Shown here one piece after another: positions 26,047 through 35,609 of a DNA stretch of 64,000 nt. Every line of letters starts with the position of its first letter. Within the stretch, counting starts at the first letter, position 1. Origin of the DNA: JAEYFP01 sp964579795 (GTDB taxonomy: Bacteria; Bacillota; Clostridia; Lachnospirales; Lachnospiraceae); the NCBI GenBank assembly GCA_964579795.1, contig CAZOHM010000006.1:29564-93563 (forward strand), written 5' to 3'. The notes under the pieces were generated by a model, which did not search any database, was not told the origin of the DNA, and worked only from the letters and a program-made list of their open reading frames with translations. Made by a program: the position numbers and the translations under genes.

Positions 26047-26910
26047 TTAATACTTTTGAAATTCTGCTCTGTGTGTTTCAAAAAAATCAAAGTACGACCT
26101 CACATTTGACAATTCAGTCCACCGTTTTACATCAACAGGTTCCTCGTCCAAATCATAAATCTTTGCTCCTTTCATCGCCAAAAGAAATGGGGAATGCGTT
26201 GCAATAATAAACTGATAATCAAAAAATCTCGCTGAATCCTCCAAAAATTTCAGCAGCTCCTGCTGCCTTTCCGGTGATAGGCTGTTTTCTGGCTCATCCA
26301 ACAGATAAAGTCCTGTTTCTCGCATTTTTTCAGTAAAATACAGAGAAGCACTTTCTCCGTTCGAATGTTCTCTTACATTATCAATCAGCCTGCTTCTGAC
26401 ATACTTGGACTGTGTTTTTCTTCGAGACAGATTAACATTCTTAAGCTGCTCATAATCCTCAAGAGACTGCATTTGAAACTGAGAATACTTGTCCTCTAGA
26501 TATTTTTCAAACAATTCCTCACGCTTTTGATTGATTCCATTGTTCAGCGTACGCAGGTTCAACATAAAATCAAACACGTCATCACTTGTAATAATTCTGC
26601 TTTCTGATGGCAGCTTTCTTTCCACCTGAAACTGACACATATCTACATAATCAGGGAAAAAGTTAGAAGTATTATACACGGTATCTCTTTTCAGGCTAAG
26701 CTTTTCGCCAATTACATTTAAGGCAGTAGTCTTTCCGGAGCCATTTCCTCCATATAAGATTGTAACCGGCTCAAAGTCAAGCACCGAAAGACTATTTTTT
26801 GATAAAATCCGAAATGGATAATAGGTATCATAACAGGTTCTTCGTTCCCCTAAGATAAAGTCATCCTCTCTGTCAACATCAGGAAACCTAAACTGAGACA
26901 AATATATCAT
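26047..26910 (-). CDS. AAA-type ATP-binding protein (AAA_21/SMC-like)
   Basis: This 287-residue ATPase has Walker A GGNGSGKTT (about residues 53-61), a YLLDEPENSLSPERQQELL segment containing the Walker B and D-loop, and a THSPFLL H-loop, the pattern of stand-alone OLD/RecF-like ATPases. I chose the ATG at 26910, which overlaps the stop of the upstream gene as ATGA and is preceded by AAAGGAG; the 7-residue-longer reading is less likely. No partner domain or nuclease is present, and its function is unknown. Confidence 0.8.
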   Translation of the reverse strand: MIYLSQFRFPDVDREDDFILGERRTCYDTYYPFRILSKNSLSVLDFEPVTILYGGNGSGKTTALNVIGEKLSLKRDTVYNTSNFFPDYVDMCQFQVERKLPSESRIITSDDVFDFMLNLRTLNNGINQKREELFEKYLEDKYSQFQMQSLEDYEQLKNVNLSRRKTQSKYVRSRLIDNVREHSNGESASLYFTEKMRETGLYLLDEPENSLSPERQQELLKFLEDSARFFDYQFIIATHSPFLLAMKGAKIYDLDEEPVDVKRWTELSNVRSYFDFFETHRAEFQKY

Positions 26911-27461
26911 ATACCATGCTCCTTTAACCATGTCCTTGTTTCTTTGTAATCAGGCAGGATTTTCTCCACCTCTTCCCAGAATTTTGGTGAATGATTCATT
27001 TCTTTTCGGTGACACAACTCATGTACTACTACATAGTCCTGCACTTTCTCAGGAAACAGCATTAATAAACAGTTGAAATTCAGATTTCCTTTAGACGAAC
27101 AGCTTCCCCATCTGCTTTTCTGATTCCGAATAGTGATTCTGCCGTAAGAAACACCTATTTGCTTTGCATAAGCAGCAACCTTTTTCGGAATGGATTCCAG
27201 CGCCTTATCAGCAAGCTTTTGGATCTCCTCCATAGGTATCTGCTCCATGAAAAGACTGTTTCTTCTGCGCTCTGAAGCTTTTCTCAGATTTTTTTCAATC
27301 CATTTGGACTTCTCTTCTATAAAACGTCTGATTTCAGCTTCTGACATACGTAAAGGAGCTCTCACAAGTACTGTATTTACTTCTCTTGACGACACCTCAA
27401 GCGACATCGTTCTTCGCCTGCTTCTTATTATTTCTATTTTAAATGGATACTCTTTTCTCAT
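26907..27461 (-). CDS. YgjP/WLM-type zinc metallopeptidase
   Basis: The 184-residue protein has the zinc motif HELCH (about residue 134) followed by HSPKFW, and the segment SRWGSCSSKGNLNFN that is typical of the YgjP/DUF45 family. I chose the ATG at 27461, with AGGGG upstream, which gives an overlap of 23 bp with the YhcC-like gene; a start at 27494 would overlap more. It is followed by the ATPase with an ATGA overlap. Its substrate is unknown. Confidence 0.85.
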   Translation of the reverse strand: MRKEYPFKIEIIRSRRRTMSLEVSSREVNTVLVRAPLRMSEAEIRRFIEEKSKWIEKNLRKASERRRNSLFMEQIPMEEIQKLADKALESIPKKVAAYAKQIGVSYGRITIRNQKSRWGSCSSKGNLNFNCLLMLFPEKVQDYVVVHELCHRKEMNHSPKFWEEVEKILPDYKETRTWLKEHGI

Positions 27462-28434
27462 TTCTGCACCCCTGATAAATTCCCCGCAATGCAAGTTCTT
27501 TATGAATTGTATTTAATACCCGTTTCTTGTCAGTACTCCATTTTGGAGCAATCAACAGATTCTTTGGACCATCACCGGTCAGACGGTGAATCACAATTTC
27601 AGGAGAAAGCTCTGCAATTGCGTCGCATATGATATCTATATACGCTTCCATAGACAGCACTGTGCAATCTGTGTTTCCAGAAAGAAATTCTGATGCCAGA
27701 TCGGTTCCTTTCAGAATATGAAGGAGCTGCAGCTTTACTCCTTGAATATCTGCTGTATTCATATATTTTACAGATTCCAGCATATCCTGTTTTGATTCTC
27801 CCGGTAATCCAAAAATCAGATGTACAATAACATTCAAATGTCTTTGTCTCAATTCACAGACTGCATTATTAAAACAGGACAACTTATATCCGCGTCTGAT
27901 ACGTTCCGCAGTTCTCTCATGAATTGTCTGTAAACCAAGCTCCACCCATACCGGCTTGATTTGGTTTAGCTTAGCGAGTAAATCAAGTACCTCATCTGGC
28001 AGGCAATCCGGTCTAGTTCCTATCGACAGACCGACTATCTCTTCCTGTTCGATAATCGGCTGAAATAATTGCTGCAAATATTCAACAGATGCATACGTAT
28101 TCGAATACGCCTGGAAGTATGCAATATATTTGTTTCCTGTCTGTTTCTGTGAAAGTCTCTGTTTGGCTGCTTCAAGCTGTTTCAATACGGTCACATTGTC
28201 ACAAATCTGCAATTTCAAGCTGACAGCCTGTCGAAATTCTCCCGAACTAATTCCCTCGGCAAATTCTCCGCTGCCACCTGCACTGCAAAATAAACACCCT
28301 CTTGTATCGATTGTTCCGTCTCGATTTGGGCACGTCATTCCTCCGTTCAGTGCAAGCTTATATATCTTTTCACCATATTTCTGCTTCAAATAATAATTCA
28401 GTGAATAATATTGTTTGTCTCCCCAATCATTCAT
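27439..28434 (-). CDS. YhcC-type radical SAM protein (TIGR01212-like)
   Basis: The 331-residue protein has the N-terminal signature CPNRDGTIDTRGCLFC, where the cysteines bind the 4Fe-4S cluster, then GSGEF and YFQAYSNTYA, and QTIHERTAERIRRGY, all marks of the YhcC family. The family's reaction is not firmly known to me. It is preceded by a YdcF-type gene and followed by the metallopeptidase gene, suggesting one operon. Confidence 0.9.
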   Translation of the reverse strand: MNDWGDKQYYSLNYYLKQKYGEKIYKLALNGGMTCPNRDGTIDTRGCLFCSAGGSGEFAEGISSGEFRQAVSLKLQICDNVTVLKQLEAAKQRLSQKQTGNKYIAYFQAYSNTYASVEYLQQLFQPIIEQEEIVGLSIGTRPDCLPDEVLDLLAKLNQIKPVWVELGLQTIHERTAERIRRGYKLSCFNNAVCELRQRHLNVIVHLIFGLPGESKQDMLESVKYMNTADIQGVKLQLLHILKGTDLASEFLSGNTDCTVLSMEAYIDIICDAIAELSPEIVIHRLTGDGPKNLLIAPKWSTDKKRVLNTIHKELALRGIYQGCRNEKRVSI

Positions 28435-28443
28435 ACTGTATGC

Positions 28444-29253
28444 TTATGCCTCTGTCTTATCTTTACAGTCTGAAGCATCAGCATATAGCGGATTGGCTTC
28501 TCTTGTTTGATTTCCATATACTTTTTTCAGCCTGTCAAATGCAGTTCTGACATTTTGAGGTATTTCAACATGTGCAATATAGTTTTTTCCTTTTGGTCCA
28601 TATCCATTCTCATCATCTGTCAGTCTTGGAATTTCTCCCATTAATAAATTTACGTATCTGTCAATATCCCACATTCCATAAATATCTGTGTCATACTGCA
28701 GACTGCCTCCCACCTTACTTACATGTGCCTGATATGCGGCATAATTTATAATGATAAGTCCTTCTCCTGCATGTTTCTCAAGACCTGCTGCCATTCTTCT
28801 TTGCATAGTTGCGTCCTGACAGAGAATAATGCTTTGATATGGAATATGTTTTTTCTGCAACATCTCCAGCAGAAAGGTAATGTTGTTACCGCAATTGGTT
28901 GACCTGCACTCCAGTTCGTCCGCTGTGAGTCCATACTTGTTTTTGATATAGCAGTTGAATATTTCTGCTTCTGTAAGCTTTGATGTGATGATTTCTGGAC
29001 ATTGAGCATGTACCTTTTCTCTTAGTGTGTCTGTCGTATGTCCTGCACCTCCGACAATCACGTATTTTTTAGCTACATGATTTTTCATAGCCTCAGCCAT
29101 TACATCTCCGCCACAGAGAATGCTTCCTCCAAAAAGAACCATTACATCCGCCTGTTCAATTCCATATTTATCTGACAAGCCGCTTCGTGTAAGCTGTTCA
29201 ATATCTCTGCTTCCACAAAATTTTCCTAAAATATTTATACTTTCTGTAATCAT
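28444..29253 (-). CDS. YdcF/SanA family protein (DUF218)
   Basis: The 269-residue protein has a DUF218-type core with MVLFGGSILCGGD (about 38-50) and YVIVGGAGHTTDTLREKV, followed by the Asn/Cys-containing segment ECRSTNCGNN. DUF218 proteins are linked to cell-envelope and nucleotide functions in other bacteria, but no precise activity can be assigned here. There is no signal peptide. A weak AAGAGAG precedes the start. Confidence 0.78.
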   Translation of the reverse strand: MITESINILGKFCGSRDIEQLTRSGLSDKYGIEQADVMVLFGGSILCGGDVMAEAMKNHVAKKYVIVGGAGHTTDTLREKVHAQCPEIITSKLTEAEIFNCYIKNKYGLTADELECRSTNCGNNITFLLEMLQKKHIPYQSIILCQDATMQRRMAAGLEKHAGEGLIIINYAAYQAHVSKVGGSLQYDTDIYGMWDIDRYVNLLMGEIPRLTDDENGYGPKGKNYIAHVEIPQNVRTAFDRLKKVYGNQTREANPLYADASDCKDKTEA

Positions 29254-29389
29254 TTATCTCTCTTTTCTTAATTATTCTGCACTAAAAGTCTTCTTCTCAT
29301 GCAGTCTTGAATAGTATTCGATTCCACAGTCACCTACTAACTGCTTTGTTTCGATTATGTATCTGTTCGTTCCTGCTTTTCCCCTGTTA

Positions 29390-30961
29390 CTACGCATGTT
29401 TATATACTGCAAGCATTGTCATATCATCAAACTGCGGTGCCTGTCCGGCAAACAAATCAACGTCTGCTTTAATCTGCTCAAGCGTCTCCTTTGGCATAGT
29501 TCCCTTCGTCCGGCTTAGTATTTCTTCCAAACGACTCTGCCCATAAAACTGAGCATCACAATTATTTGCTTCTGGTATTCCATCTGTATACAGAAATAAC
29601 ATCTCTCCCGGATTAATAAACGTTTCCTGCAATGCATATTGTATGCCTTCCATTCCCGCAAGCATCATCTGCTTCTTCTTTGGTTTGACATATTCAAAGG
29701 AGCCATCTGTTTTTCGTATAAGTGGATTGTCATGTCCTGCATCAGCAAACAGTAATCTTCCTGTACTGAATTCTAATATACCAATCCAGGCAGTCGTAAA
29801 TAACTGTGCATCATTCCCCTCACACAGTTGTTCATTTGCCTTTGTCAATACTTGATCTAACGGCAGATGGGAAAGTACATAATTCTTAATAATTGTTTTA
29901 GAAATTACCATAAATAAAGCTGCAGGAACACCCTTTCCTGATACATCTCCTATATCAATACACAAATGATCCTCATCAATTATAAAAAAATCATAAAAAT
30001 CTCCACCTACCTCTTTTGCAGGGGTCATCATGGCAAAAAGCTCAAATTTGGAACTTTTGGGGAAATTTCTCGGAAGCATACCAACCTGAATTTTCGTTGC
30101 AACATCCAGTTCTGCTTCAATTCGTTCCTTTTCGGCAGTAACTCGTCCTAACTCCAGAATATAGCTGCGCATATCCTCATCCATTTTTACAAAAGTCTGT
30201 CCCAATTCCTCTATTTCATCACCCGTATGAATATCCAGTATAAATTGCTTATCGCTTTCCAAATTCGTAACAATTTCTCCTGCTGCACGATTCAACTGTT
30301 TAATTGGTGCAACAACTTTTTTACTGATATATAGATAGAACAGGCACATGGAACAAATAATGACAATTATTACGCTCACTACAATCATAAGAATAAATTT
30401 CAAAATGGAGTCCTGAATTCCATCCATGGACAAATCCACACCAACCAACGCAACCGGTACTCCTGCACTGTCAAATATCGGAGAAAATGCAGATGCAATA
30501 TATCCATATGTATCATCTTTTGTTATGATTATTCTTTCAACGGGATTCTGTCTGAACGTTTGCCCTGCGACTTCCTTTCCATCCTTCATATACTCCTCGT
30601 GATACCCAATCGGACAGGAACCTTCGGAATGATCTGCATCCCAAATATATACAAGATCTTCTTCATTTGGTACAAACACGTAGTAATACTTTAATTCCGT
30701 TTCTTCCTGCGTCGCATTTAGAAAATCTTCTATTTTCTGATAATAATCATCCTCTGTATTTGTTTCCAAATATGATAGTACTCTGTCTCCATCAATATAT
30801 CTGGCAGCTGTTCTTGTATAGGAATGTGCAATTTCATTGTATTCATTCATTGTTTCTTTCCAGTACTGTCTGCATACTAAAGCAGAAATAAATAATATAA
30901 GAATTACAGCAAGGCTCAAAAATCCAATCCAAACTTTGAAGCCAAGATTTTTTCTCTTCAT
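29390..30961 (-). CDS. membrane-bound SpoIIE/RsbU-type PP2C serine phosphatase with HAMP domain
   Basis: The 523-residue protein has a transmembrane helix near residues 8-28, an extracellular sensor region, a second helix near 185-210, a HAMP-like linker (PIKQLNRAAGEI), and a C-terminal PP2C/SpoIIE domain with the metal-binding GGDFYDFF and DVSGKGVPAALFM motifs and a final DDMTMLAV. I chose the ATG at 30961, preceded by GGGAGG, over the one at 30976. Such phosphatases usually act on anti-anti-sigma factors. No partner gene is visible nearby. Confidence 0.9.
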   Translation of the reverse strand: MKRKNLGFKVWIGFLSLAVILILFISALVCRQYWKETMNEYNEIAHSYTRTAARYIDGDRVLSYLETNTEDDYYQKIEDFLNATQEETELKYYYVFVPNEEDLVYIWDADHSEGSCPIGYHEEYMKDGKEVAGQTFRQNPVERIIITKDDTYGYIASAFSPIFDSAGVPVALVGVDLSMDGIQDSILKFILMIVVSVIIVIICSMCLFYLYISKKVVAPIKQLNRAAGEIVTNLESDKQFILDIHTGDEIEELGQTFVKMDEDMRSYILELGRVTAEKERIEAELDVATKIQVGMLPRNFPKSSKFELFAMMTPAKEVGGDFYDFFIIDEDHLCIDIGDVSGKGVPAALFMVISKTIIKNYVLSHLPLDQVLTKANEQLCEGNDAQLFTTAWIGILEFSTGRLLFADAGHDNPLIRKTDGSFEYVKPKKKQMMLAGMEGIQYALQETFINPGEMLFLYTDGIPEANNCDAQFYGQSRLEEILSRTKGTMPKETLEQIKADVDLFAGQAPQFDDMTMLAVYKHA

Positions 30962-31007
30962 TTCTGTTCCTCCCATCAGACTTGTTTTTCATACTTCATT
31001 AACACTA

Positions 31008-32144
31008 TCAAACTTGTCTTTTCTTATGCATCATATACCAATGTGCAATAAGAATGGATACGATACTAATCGCTGTTCCGATAACCATTGTCCAGAAAAA
31101 AGACAATTCCTGTGTCCCACGTACAGCAAATATAAACACATCAATCACTACGACAACAAAGACCCAATGTATACAATATATTAATGTAATATTGACACTG
31201 ACTGCTTTTATCCATCTCAATACACTGCTTCCTAAAAATTGTGCAAAGAAATAGTAGATTCCCAATAATCCAAAGGCAGCAAATAAAGCAAATATCACAT
31301 CCAATGTTGAAATATGATAATAACAGTTTTCTCCCGGTCCGAACATCCCTAGTCTGTTCTTAATTCCATAATAGAAATATATGCATGTAATCACAAGACA
31401 GCTCGGTGACAGGTAAGCATAATAATGTCCCTTATTCTTTACATGTAGCAATCGTTTTCCAAAGAAATATCCACAAACTGGTACAATCATCCAATTACAC
31501 AACGGGAAATCTGAAATAACCATTCCAGCTGCGTCCTCTGTGCCAATAAAATATCCAAGTATGATATTCCAGACAGGATTACCTGCATCAATCCCGTTTA
31601 AAGCATTTCCGGCAAGAGATAACAAAAATGAAATTAAAATCATGAGCCAGATTGGCATTTTCATAAAGAGCATCCATGCCATCATAAGCATACACAAGCC
31701 TGCAAACTGGAGCATATCATTTCCAAACAAACGATACGGCAATGGCCGAATGTATTTTTCATAGTTATGTGTCAGAAAAAAACCAATCAGATAGGGAATC
31801 AGGAAGCGACAAATATTGAGTAGAAAACCGACTTTCAGAATATCTATCCCTCTGCGGGCATACGCAAAAGCATTATTCTTCGTTGTATACACCATACCGG
31901 TACCCATTGCATACATAAACATTGGTGCACCGAGAGGACCTCCTATTACAGAATCAAAAACGAAAGGTAGCCCAATGTTTATTTTACTTTCAGGTATACA
32001 TTCAATCGTACAGTGTACCAGTGCAAGACAAAAAATCAGAACTGCTTTGGCAATGTCAAGTTCCACCTGCCGGCCGCAATTCACTTCTTGATCAGACACA
32101 ATTCTTTTTCGAATACCAACAATTCCTCTTTCGTTATTCTCCAC
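31008..32144 (-). CDS. membrane acyltransferase-like protein (GTG start)
   Basis: This 378-residue protein has about 9-10 membrane helices after a cytoplasmic N-terminus. The RQVELDIAKAVLIFCLALVH segment near the first helix resembles DUF1624 / acyltransferase_3-type membrane acyltransferases. I chose GTG at 32144 because AAGGAG sits 6 nt upstream; the TTG at 32165 would have that ribosome-binding site inside the coding region. It could modify a surface glycan or lipid, but substrate and exact family are not certain. Confidence 0.6.
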   Translation of the reverse strand: MENNERGIVGIRKRIVSDQEVNCGRQVELDIAKAVLIFCLALVHCTIECIPESKINIGLPFVFDSVIGGPLGAPMFMYAMGTGMVYTTKNNAFAYARRGIDILKVGFLLNICRFLIPYLIGFFLTHNYEKYIRPLPYRLFGNDMLQFAGLCMLMMAWMLFMKMPIWLMILISFLLSLAGNALNGIDAGNPVWNIILGYFIGTEDAAGMVISDFPLCNWMIVPVCGYFFGKRLLHVKNKGHYYAYLSPSCLVITCIYFYYGIKNRLGMFGPGENCYYHISTLDVIFALFAAFGLLGIYYFFAQFLGSSVLRWIKAVSVNITLIYCIHWVFVVVVIDVFIFAVRGTQELSFFWTMVIGTAISIVSILIAHWYMMHKKRQV

Positions 32145-32168
32145 TGCACTCTCCTTGCATTTCAAGCC

Positions 32169-32342
32169 TCATTGAAGCATCTCATATTGCATCCATTCAT
32201 ACTTCAATCTGCTGCCTTCTGCTATCTGTTCAGGTAGAAGTGCTCTGGCAACCAGCTTCAAATCATCAGTCTCAATATCTGTTCTGCGTAAATTAGCGTA
32301 GTCTCCATCAATTGAGACTACCTCATAAAACCACGTTTCCAT
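32169..32342 (-). CDS. small conserved-looking protein, function unknown
   Basis: The 57-residue protein METWFYEVVSIDGDYAN... ends WMQYEMLQ. It is acidic and soluble and has a beta-rich pattern that faintly resembles small DUF3006-type proteins. I do not recognise its family. AAGGGG precedes the chosen ATG at 32342. It lies between the LysR and acyltransferase genes with gaps of 44 and 24 bp, so it is likely part of the same transcript. Confidence 0.55.
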   Translation of the reverse strand: METWFYEVVSIDGDYANLRRTDIETDDLKLVARALLPEQIAEGSRLKYEWMQYEMLQ

Positions 32343-32386
32343 ATTTCCCCTTCTATTTTGCCAATCGGCAAACACACCATTTTCTG

Positions 32387-33307
32387 TCAGAATATCACAT
32401 TTTCAATTTTCGTACAATAGGACTTCAGGATCTCTATATACTTTTCTCCAAGCAGACTTAAAGGTATCTTTTTTTGCTTTACATACCCAATTGTCATCGT
32501 CTCTGTCGTATCAAGCGGAACTGATATGTAACTGCCGCCATTCAGTTCCTCACAAATAATACCGGAGCATAATGTATACCCCTTCATTCCAACCATCAGA
32601 TTCAACATGGTAGCTCTGTCATCCGCCTTAATCATCTGCTTATAGGGCAATGTACTTAACACTTCTTCTGCAAAATAAAATGCATTTTTCTCTCCCTGTT
32701 CGAAAGAAAGACAAGGATAATCACTCAATTCTTCAAACGTAATTTTCTTTCTATCCGCCAGCGGATGAGACTTGCTCAAATAGACAGATACTCCGCATGT
32801 AAATAACGGAATAAATTCCAGATTATTTTCCTGAAAAATTTTATTCAAAACCTTTTCATTAAACTCATTTCTATATAAAATACCTATCTCACTTCTGCTG
32901 TATTTTACATTATCAATTACTTCATGCGTTTTTGTTTCATGCACTGCCAGCTCAAACTCATCTACGGCCAATTGATTTGCAAGTGCAATAAATGCTTCAA
33001 CCGCAAATGAATAATGCTGCATTGAGACACTGAATTTCTTTTTATACTGCTTTTCTTCAATATATCTGTCACTAATCAGTCTATTTAGCTCAACCATCTG
33101 TCTTGCATAGCTCAAAAATTCTTCGCCGGCAGTGGTAATTACTATTCCCTTGTTGCTTCGAACGAACAGCTCAGTATGAATTTCATCCTCAAGATCGTGT
33201 ACAGCGCCAGACAACGCCGGCTGTGAAACAAACAATTCTGCAGCTGCCTTATTTATAGATTTTGTCTCTGCTATTTTAACTACATAGTTTAGCTGGGCAA
33301 GTGTCAT
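32387..33307 (-). CDS. LysR-family transcriptional regulator
   Basis: The 306-residue protein starts with the typical LysR winged helix (MTLAQLNYVVKIAETKSINKAAAELFVSQPALSGAVHDLEDE), followed by a substrate-binding domain. GGGAGG precedes the start. Its target is unknown, though it lies directly after a PadR gene and before a small protein and an acyltransferase gene, all on the same strand. Confidence 0.92.
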   Translation of the reverse strand: MTLAQLNYVVKIAETKSINKAAAELFVSQPALSGAVHDLEDEIHTELFVRSNKGIVITTAGEEFLSYARQMVELNRLISDRYIEEKQYKKKFSVSMQHYSFAVEAFIALANQLAVDEFELAVHETKTHEVIDNVKYSRSEIGILYRNEFNEKVLNKIFQENNLEFIPLFTCGVSVYLSKSHPLADRKKITFEELSDYPCLSFEQGEKNAFYFAEEVLSTLPYKQMIKADDRATMLNLMVGMKGYTLCSGIICEELNGGSYISVPLDTTETMTIGYVKQKKIPLSLLGEKYIEILKSYCTKIENVIF

Positions 33308-33341
33308 ATTTTCTGTTCCTCCCTTTTAGCATACAGCTCTT

Positions 33342-33872
33342 TTAGTCATCAATCTCTTTTTTCAACGATACAATCCATTTTTCAATAGCCTGCACAAGTA
33401 TATACTGTTGATCCAAAACAGCAAGCCCGGCTTCCGGAATTTTTGTGTTATACTGTCTCTCATTCATATTCTCTTCTAACTGGACCTTCATGATTTTGAT
33501 ATTTTTTTCAATTTGGGATATACAATGCTTCTGCTTTTTAATCGGCAGTTCCCCTATATTAACAACAACTGCATTAAAATCCAGGAATATTCTGATTGGG
33601 CTGTCAGAAATTGCTTCCATCAACTTTACAAATTCATCTTTTCCGGCATCTGTAAGAGAATAAATTACTTTATCTGCCAGGTTTTCACCTTTCACTGTCA
33701 TGCTTGTAATCAGTCCCTTTTCCTCCAGCTGAATTACTTTTTTATATATAGAAGGGGTACTTATTTTTACCCATTTGGAAATATGTCGAAACTCTACCAT
33801 TTTCTGAATATCATATGCACTTAATGACTCTTTTTTCAACATGCCAAGTACAATTAAATCAATCGTAGCCAT
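33342..33872 (-). CDS. PadR-family transcriptional regulator
   Basis: The 176-residue protein has the PadR winged helix (LIVLGMLKKESLSAYDIQKMVEFRHISKWVKISTPSIYKKVIQLEEKGLI) and a C-terminal coiled-coil dimerisation region. I chose ATG 33872, preceded by GAAGGAG, over an ATG at 33896. The palindrome CATAGTACTATG just upstream (33908-33919) is a likely self-operator. Confidence 0.9.
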   Translation of the reverse strand: MATIDLIVLGMLKKESLSAYDIQKMVEFRHISKWVKISTPSIYKKVIQLEEKGLITSMTVKGENLADKVIYSLTDAGKDEFVKLMEAISDSPIRIFLDFNAVVVNIGELPIKKQKHCISQIEKNIKIMKVQLEENMNERQYNTKIPEAGLAVLDQQYILVQAIEKWIVSLKKEIDD

Positions 33873-33907
33873 AATTTTCTCCTTCATTTTTGACATATAC
33901 TATAATA

Positions 33908-33919
33908 CATAGTACTATG
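33908..33919. promoter_or_regulatory. palindrome upstream of padR, likely operator
   Basis: CATAGTACTATG is a perfect 12-bp palindrome 36 bp upstream of the padR start, next to a possible -10 element TATTAT on the minus strand (33907-33902). PadR proteins usually repress their own promoter. No good -35 element is visible. Confidence 0.55.
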
Positions 33920-34105
33920 ATTGTTGGTTTTAATATAATTTATAGTATTTCACAACTTATTGTGTGTCAAGTCTATCATCTGGTCAACAGTTCGCTGTAA
34001 TTATTCTTTATCAACTTTAAGCAGCTATTTGTTGTACTTTAACATCTATTACATTTTGCCATTAATTATACAAAATTAACAGAGCATGCATTTCTCACTC
34101 CATGC

Positions 34106-34166
34106 AAAATATTGACCGAATCAGCATTTCATGCTATACATAAAATAATGATTCGGTCAATATTTT
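34106..34166. repeat. 18-bp perfect inverted repeat upstream of the VOC gene
   Basis: AAAATATTGACCGAATCA (34106-34123) is repeated inverted as TGATTCGGTCAATATTTT (34149-34166), 18 bp each with a 25-nt loop. The right arm ends in a T-run 5-6 nt before AAAGGAAAGG, the VOC ribosome-binding site. It could be a transcriptional hairpin in the leader, an operator, or the remnant of a small mobile element. Confidence 0.75.
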
Positions 34167-34186
34167 TGTCTTAAAGGAAAGGACAT

Positions 34187-34576
34187 ATGATGAATATTAA
34201 AGTAGCCCATATTGGTGTTTATACATCAGATTTAGAACGAATGAAAGCATTTTATGAGACTTATTTTGATGCTAAGACTAATGAAAAATATACTAACAGT
34301 CAAGGCTTTTCCAGCTATTTTCTCACCTTGGGCAGTGATGTACGAATTGAAATCATGTCTCACACCCAGCTCGAGCACAGACCAGTACTCGACAAGGTCA
34401 ATGGTATCAGTCATATTGCGATATCTGTAGGAAGCAGGGAAAATGTAATATCTCTTACAGAACGGCTTGTTGCTGACGGCTATCAGTTGAATTCTCCACC
34501 AAGAACAACCGGTGATGGTTATTTTGAAAGTAATATTGCCGATCCGGATGGAAATGCAATTGAGATTACAGAATAA
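34187..34576 (+). CDS. VOC-family (glyoxalase-like) protein
   Basis: The 129-residue protein has the two beta-alpha-beta-beta-beta motifs of the vicinal-oxygen-chelate fold: IKVAHIGVYTSDLERMKAFYETYF and then VNGISHIAISV...DPDGNAIEITE. Candidate metal ligands are His, Glu (IEIMS), His and the C-terminal Glu, the glyoxalase I pattern. It is the only plus-strand gene in this stretch. Its stop lies 12 bp from the convergent lipoprotein gene. The adjacent ATG at 34190 is equally possible as start. Confidence 0.88.
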   Translation: MMNIKVAHIGVYTSDLERMKAFYETYFDAKTNEKYTNSQGFSSYFLTLGSDVRIEIMSHTQLEHRPVLDKVNGISHIAISVGSRENVISLTERLVADGYQLNSPPRTTGDGYFESNIADPDGNAIEITE

Positions 34577-34588
34577 CTTCTCATTCAA

Positions 34589-35467
34589 TTAATTCACCCG
34601 GATATCTCCATTATTTGTTTCTACTTTTACAGTAATCAACGGGTCGTTGCCTATTGACGCTCTGGTAATGCGTCCTTCTGTGCTGATACTTTCTTGAAAA
34701 GATGTTGCTACTGTTCCATTTTTTGTTGTTGCTTCAAACAGAAAATCCAAATTCTTTGGCAACGTCAGCTCAATGTTTCCATTTTTATCATAAAAAGCTA
34801 ACTCTCCCAAAACCTCGGTATAAATCACATTCAGTTCGCCGGAATTATTCGCTCTATATGTTCCCGATCCGACAGCAGATTTTACATTTAGATTACCGCT
34901 TGTAGTAGTGTATGTAACATCACCGCAAAGCTTTTCACATTCCACCGTCCCGCTTGTTGTTTCCAAAACAATCTGCTGTCCTGTAATCTCTCCTAAATCA
35001 AGTATTCCACTTGTACTGCATGCATAAAGCAATGTGAGATTCATTTCTATGTTTGTAAAATCAATCTTTCCGTTTGTTGTTGTGACTGTCAGGTTTCCTT
35101 CATAATTCTCGGGAAAATATACTTCAACATATCTTGAAAATCCATTCTTTATTATTGGCTTCCCGCCTTCTCTCACTTGAATACTGCCTGCATTCTTCTT
35201 CACAGATGCATAGTAGGTATCTTTATTTTTAGACATAAATTCTTTAATAATCATCTCTTTCCCTTCAGATGGAAAAAAAGTAATTGTCTCCTCATCATAT
35301 GCAATCTCAACATCCGAAATATCATTCATATCAAAATGCATTTCATTCGCTGCCTGTGTTTGCTTTGCATCAGTTTCCTGCACTTGTTTTGCATTTGCAC
35401 AGCCTACGAAGCACGCAATACAAATTCCAAATATTACACACATTAAATTCTTAATTCTTAATTTCAT
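34589..35467 (-). CDS. lipoprotein with DUF4097-type beta-helix
   Basis: The 292-residue protein has a signal peptide with lipobox FVGC (Cys23), then a polar linker and a repetitive beta domain with the TTTNGKIDF, TTSGTVECE, TTSGNLNV and TNNGDIRVN repeats that mark DUF4097 (LiaG-like) proteins. It is probably anchored on the outside of the membrane. A TetR-type operator lies directly upstream, so it is probably in the regulon of the TetR gene that follows. Confidence 0.85.
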   Translation of the reverse strand: MKLRIKNLMCVIFGICIACFVGCANAKQVQETDAKQTQAANEMHFDMNDISDVEIAYDEETITFFPSEGKEMIIKEFMSKNKDTYYASVKKNAGSIQVREGGKPIIKNGFSRYVEVYFPENYEGNLTVTTTNGKIDFTNIEMNLTLLYACSTSGILDLGEITGQQIVLETTSGTVECEKLCGDVTYTTTSGNLNVKSAVGSGTYRANNSGELNVIYTEVLGELAFYDKNGNIELTLPKNLDFLFEATTKNGTVATSFQESISTEGRITRASIGNDPLITVKVETNNGDIRVN

Positions 35468-35484
35468 TTTTTTCTCTCCTTGTT

Positions 35485-35501
35485 ATGAATGACCCATTCA
35501 T
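35485..35501. promoter_or_regulatory. TetR-type operator upstream of the lipoprotein gene
   Basis: ATGAATG-acc-CATTCAT is an inverted repeat 18 bp upstream of the lipoprotein start. The half-site matches the operator in front of the TetR gene (36342-36356). Confidence 0.75.
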
Positions 35502-35609
35502 TCATTTTTTGTTTTAAAATAATGAGCATCATAAACTTAACCTGCTTATTTATTCTGCCCATTTGTTTTCTGTAACTTGTTTCGCACTATTTGTTTCTGC
35601 TGCTTTAAC

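Larger units (their letters stand above)
33873..34186. other. intergenic region between padR and a VOC gene
   Basis: This 314-bp AT-rich stretch separates divergent genes. It holds the padR ribosome-binding site, the PadR-type palindrome, a long inverted repeat at 34106-34166 and the VOC ribosome-binding site. I see no further gene. Confidence 0.6.

Noticed and set aside
32357..32372. Stem-loop TTTGCC-gatt-GGCAAA as terminator
   Set aside because: It has no U-tract and lies just before a gene, so it is too weak to call.
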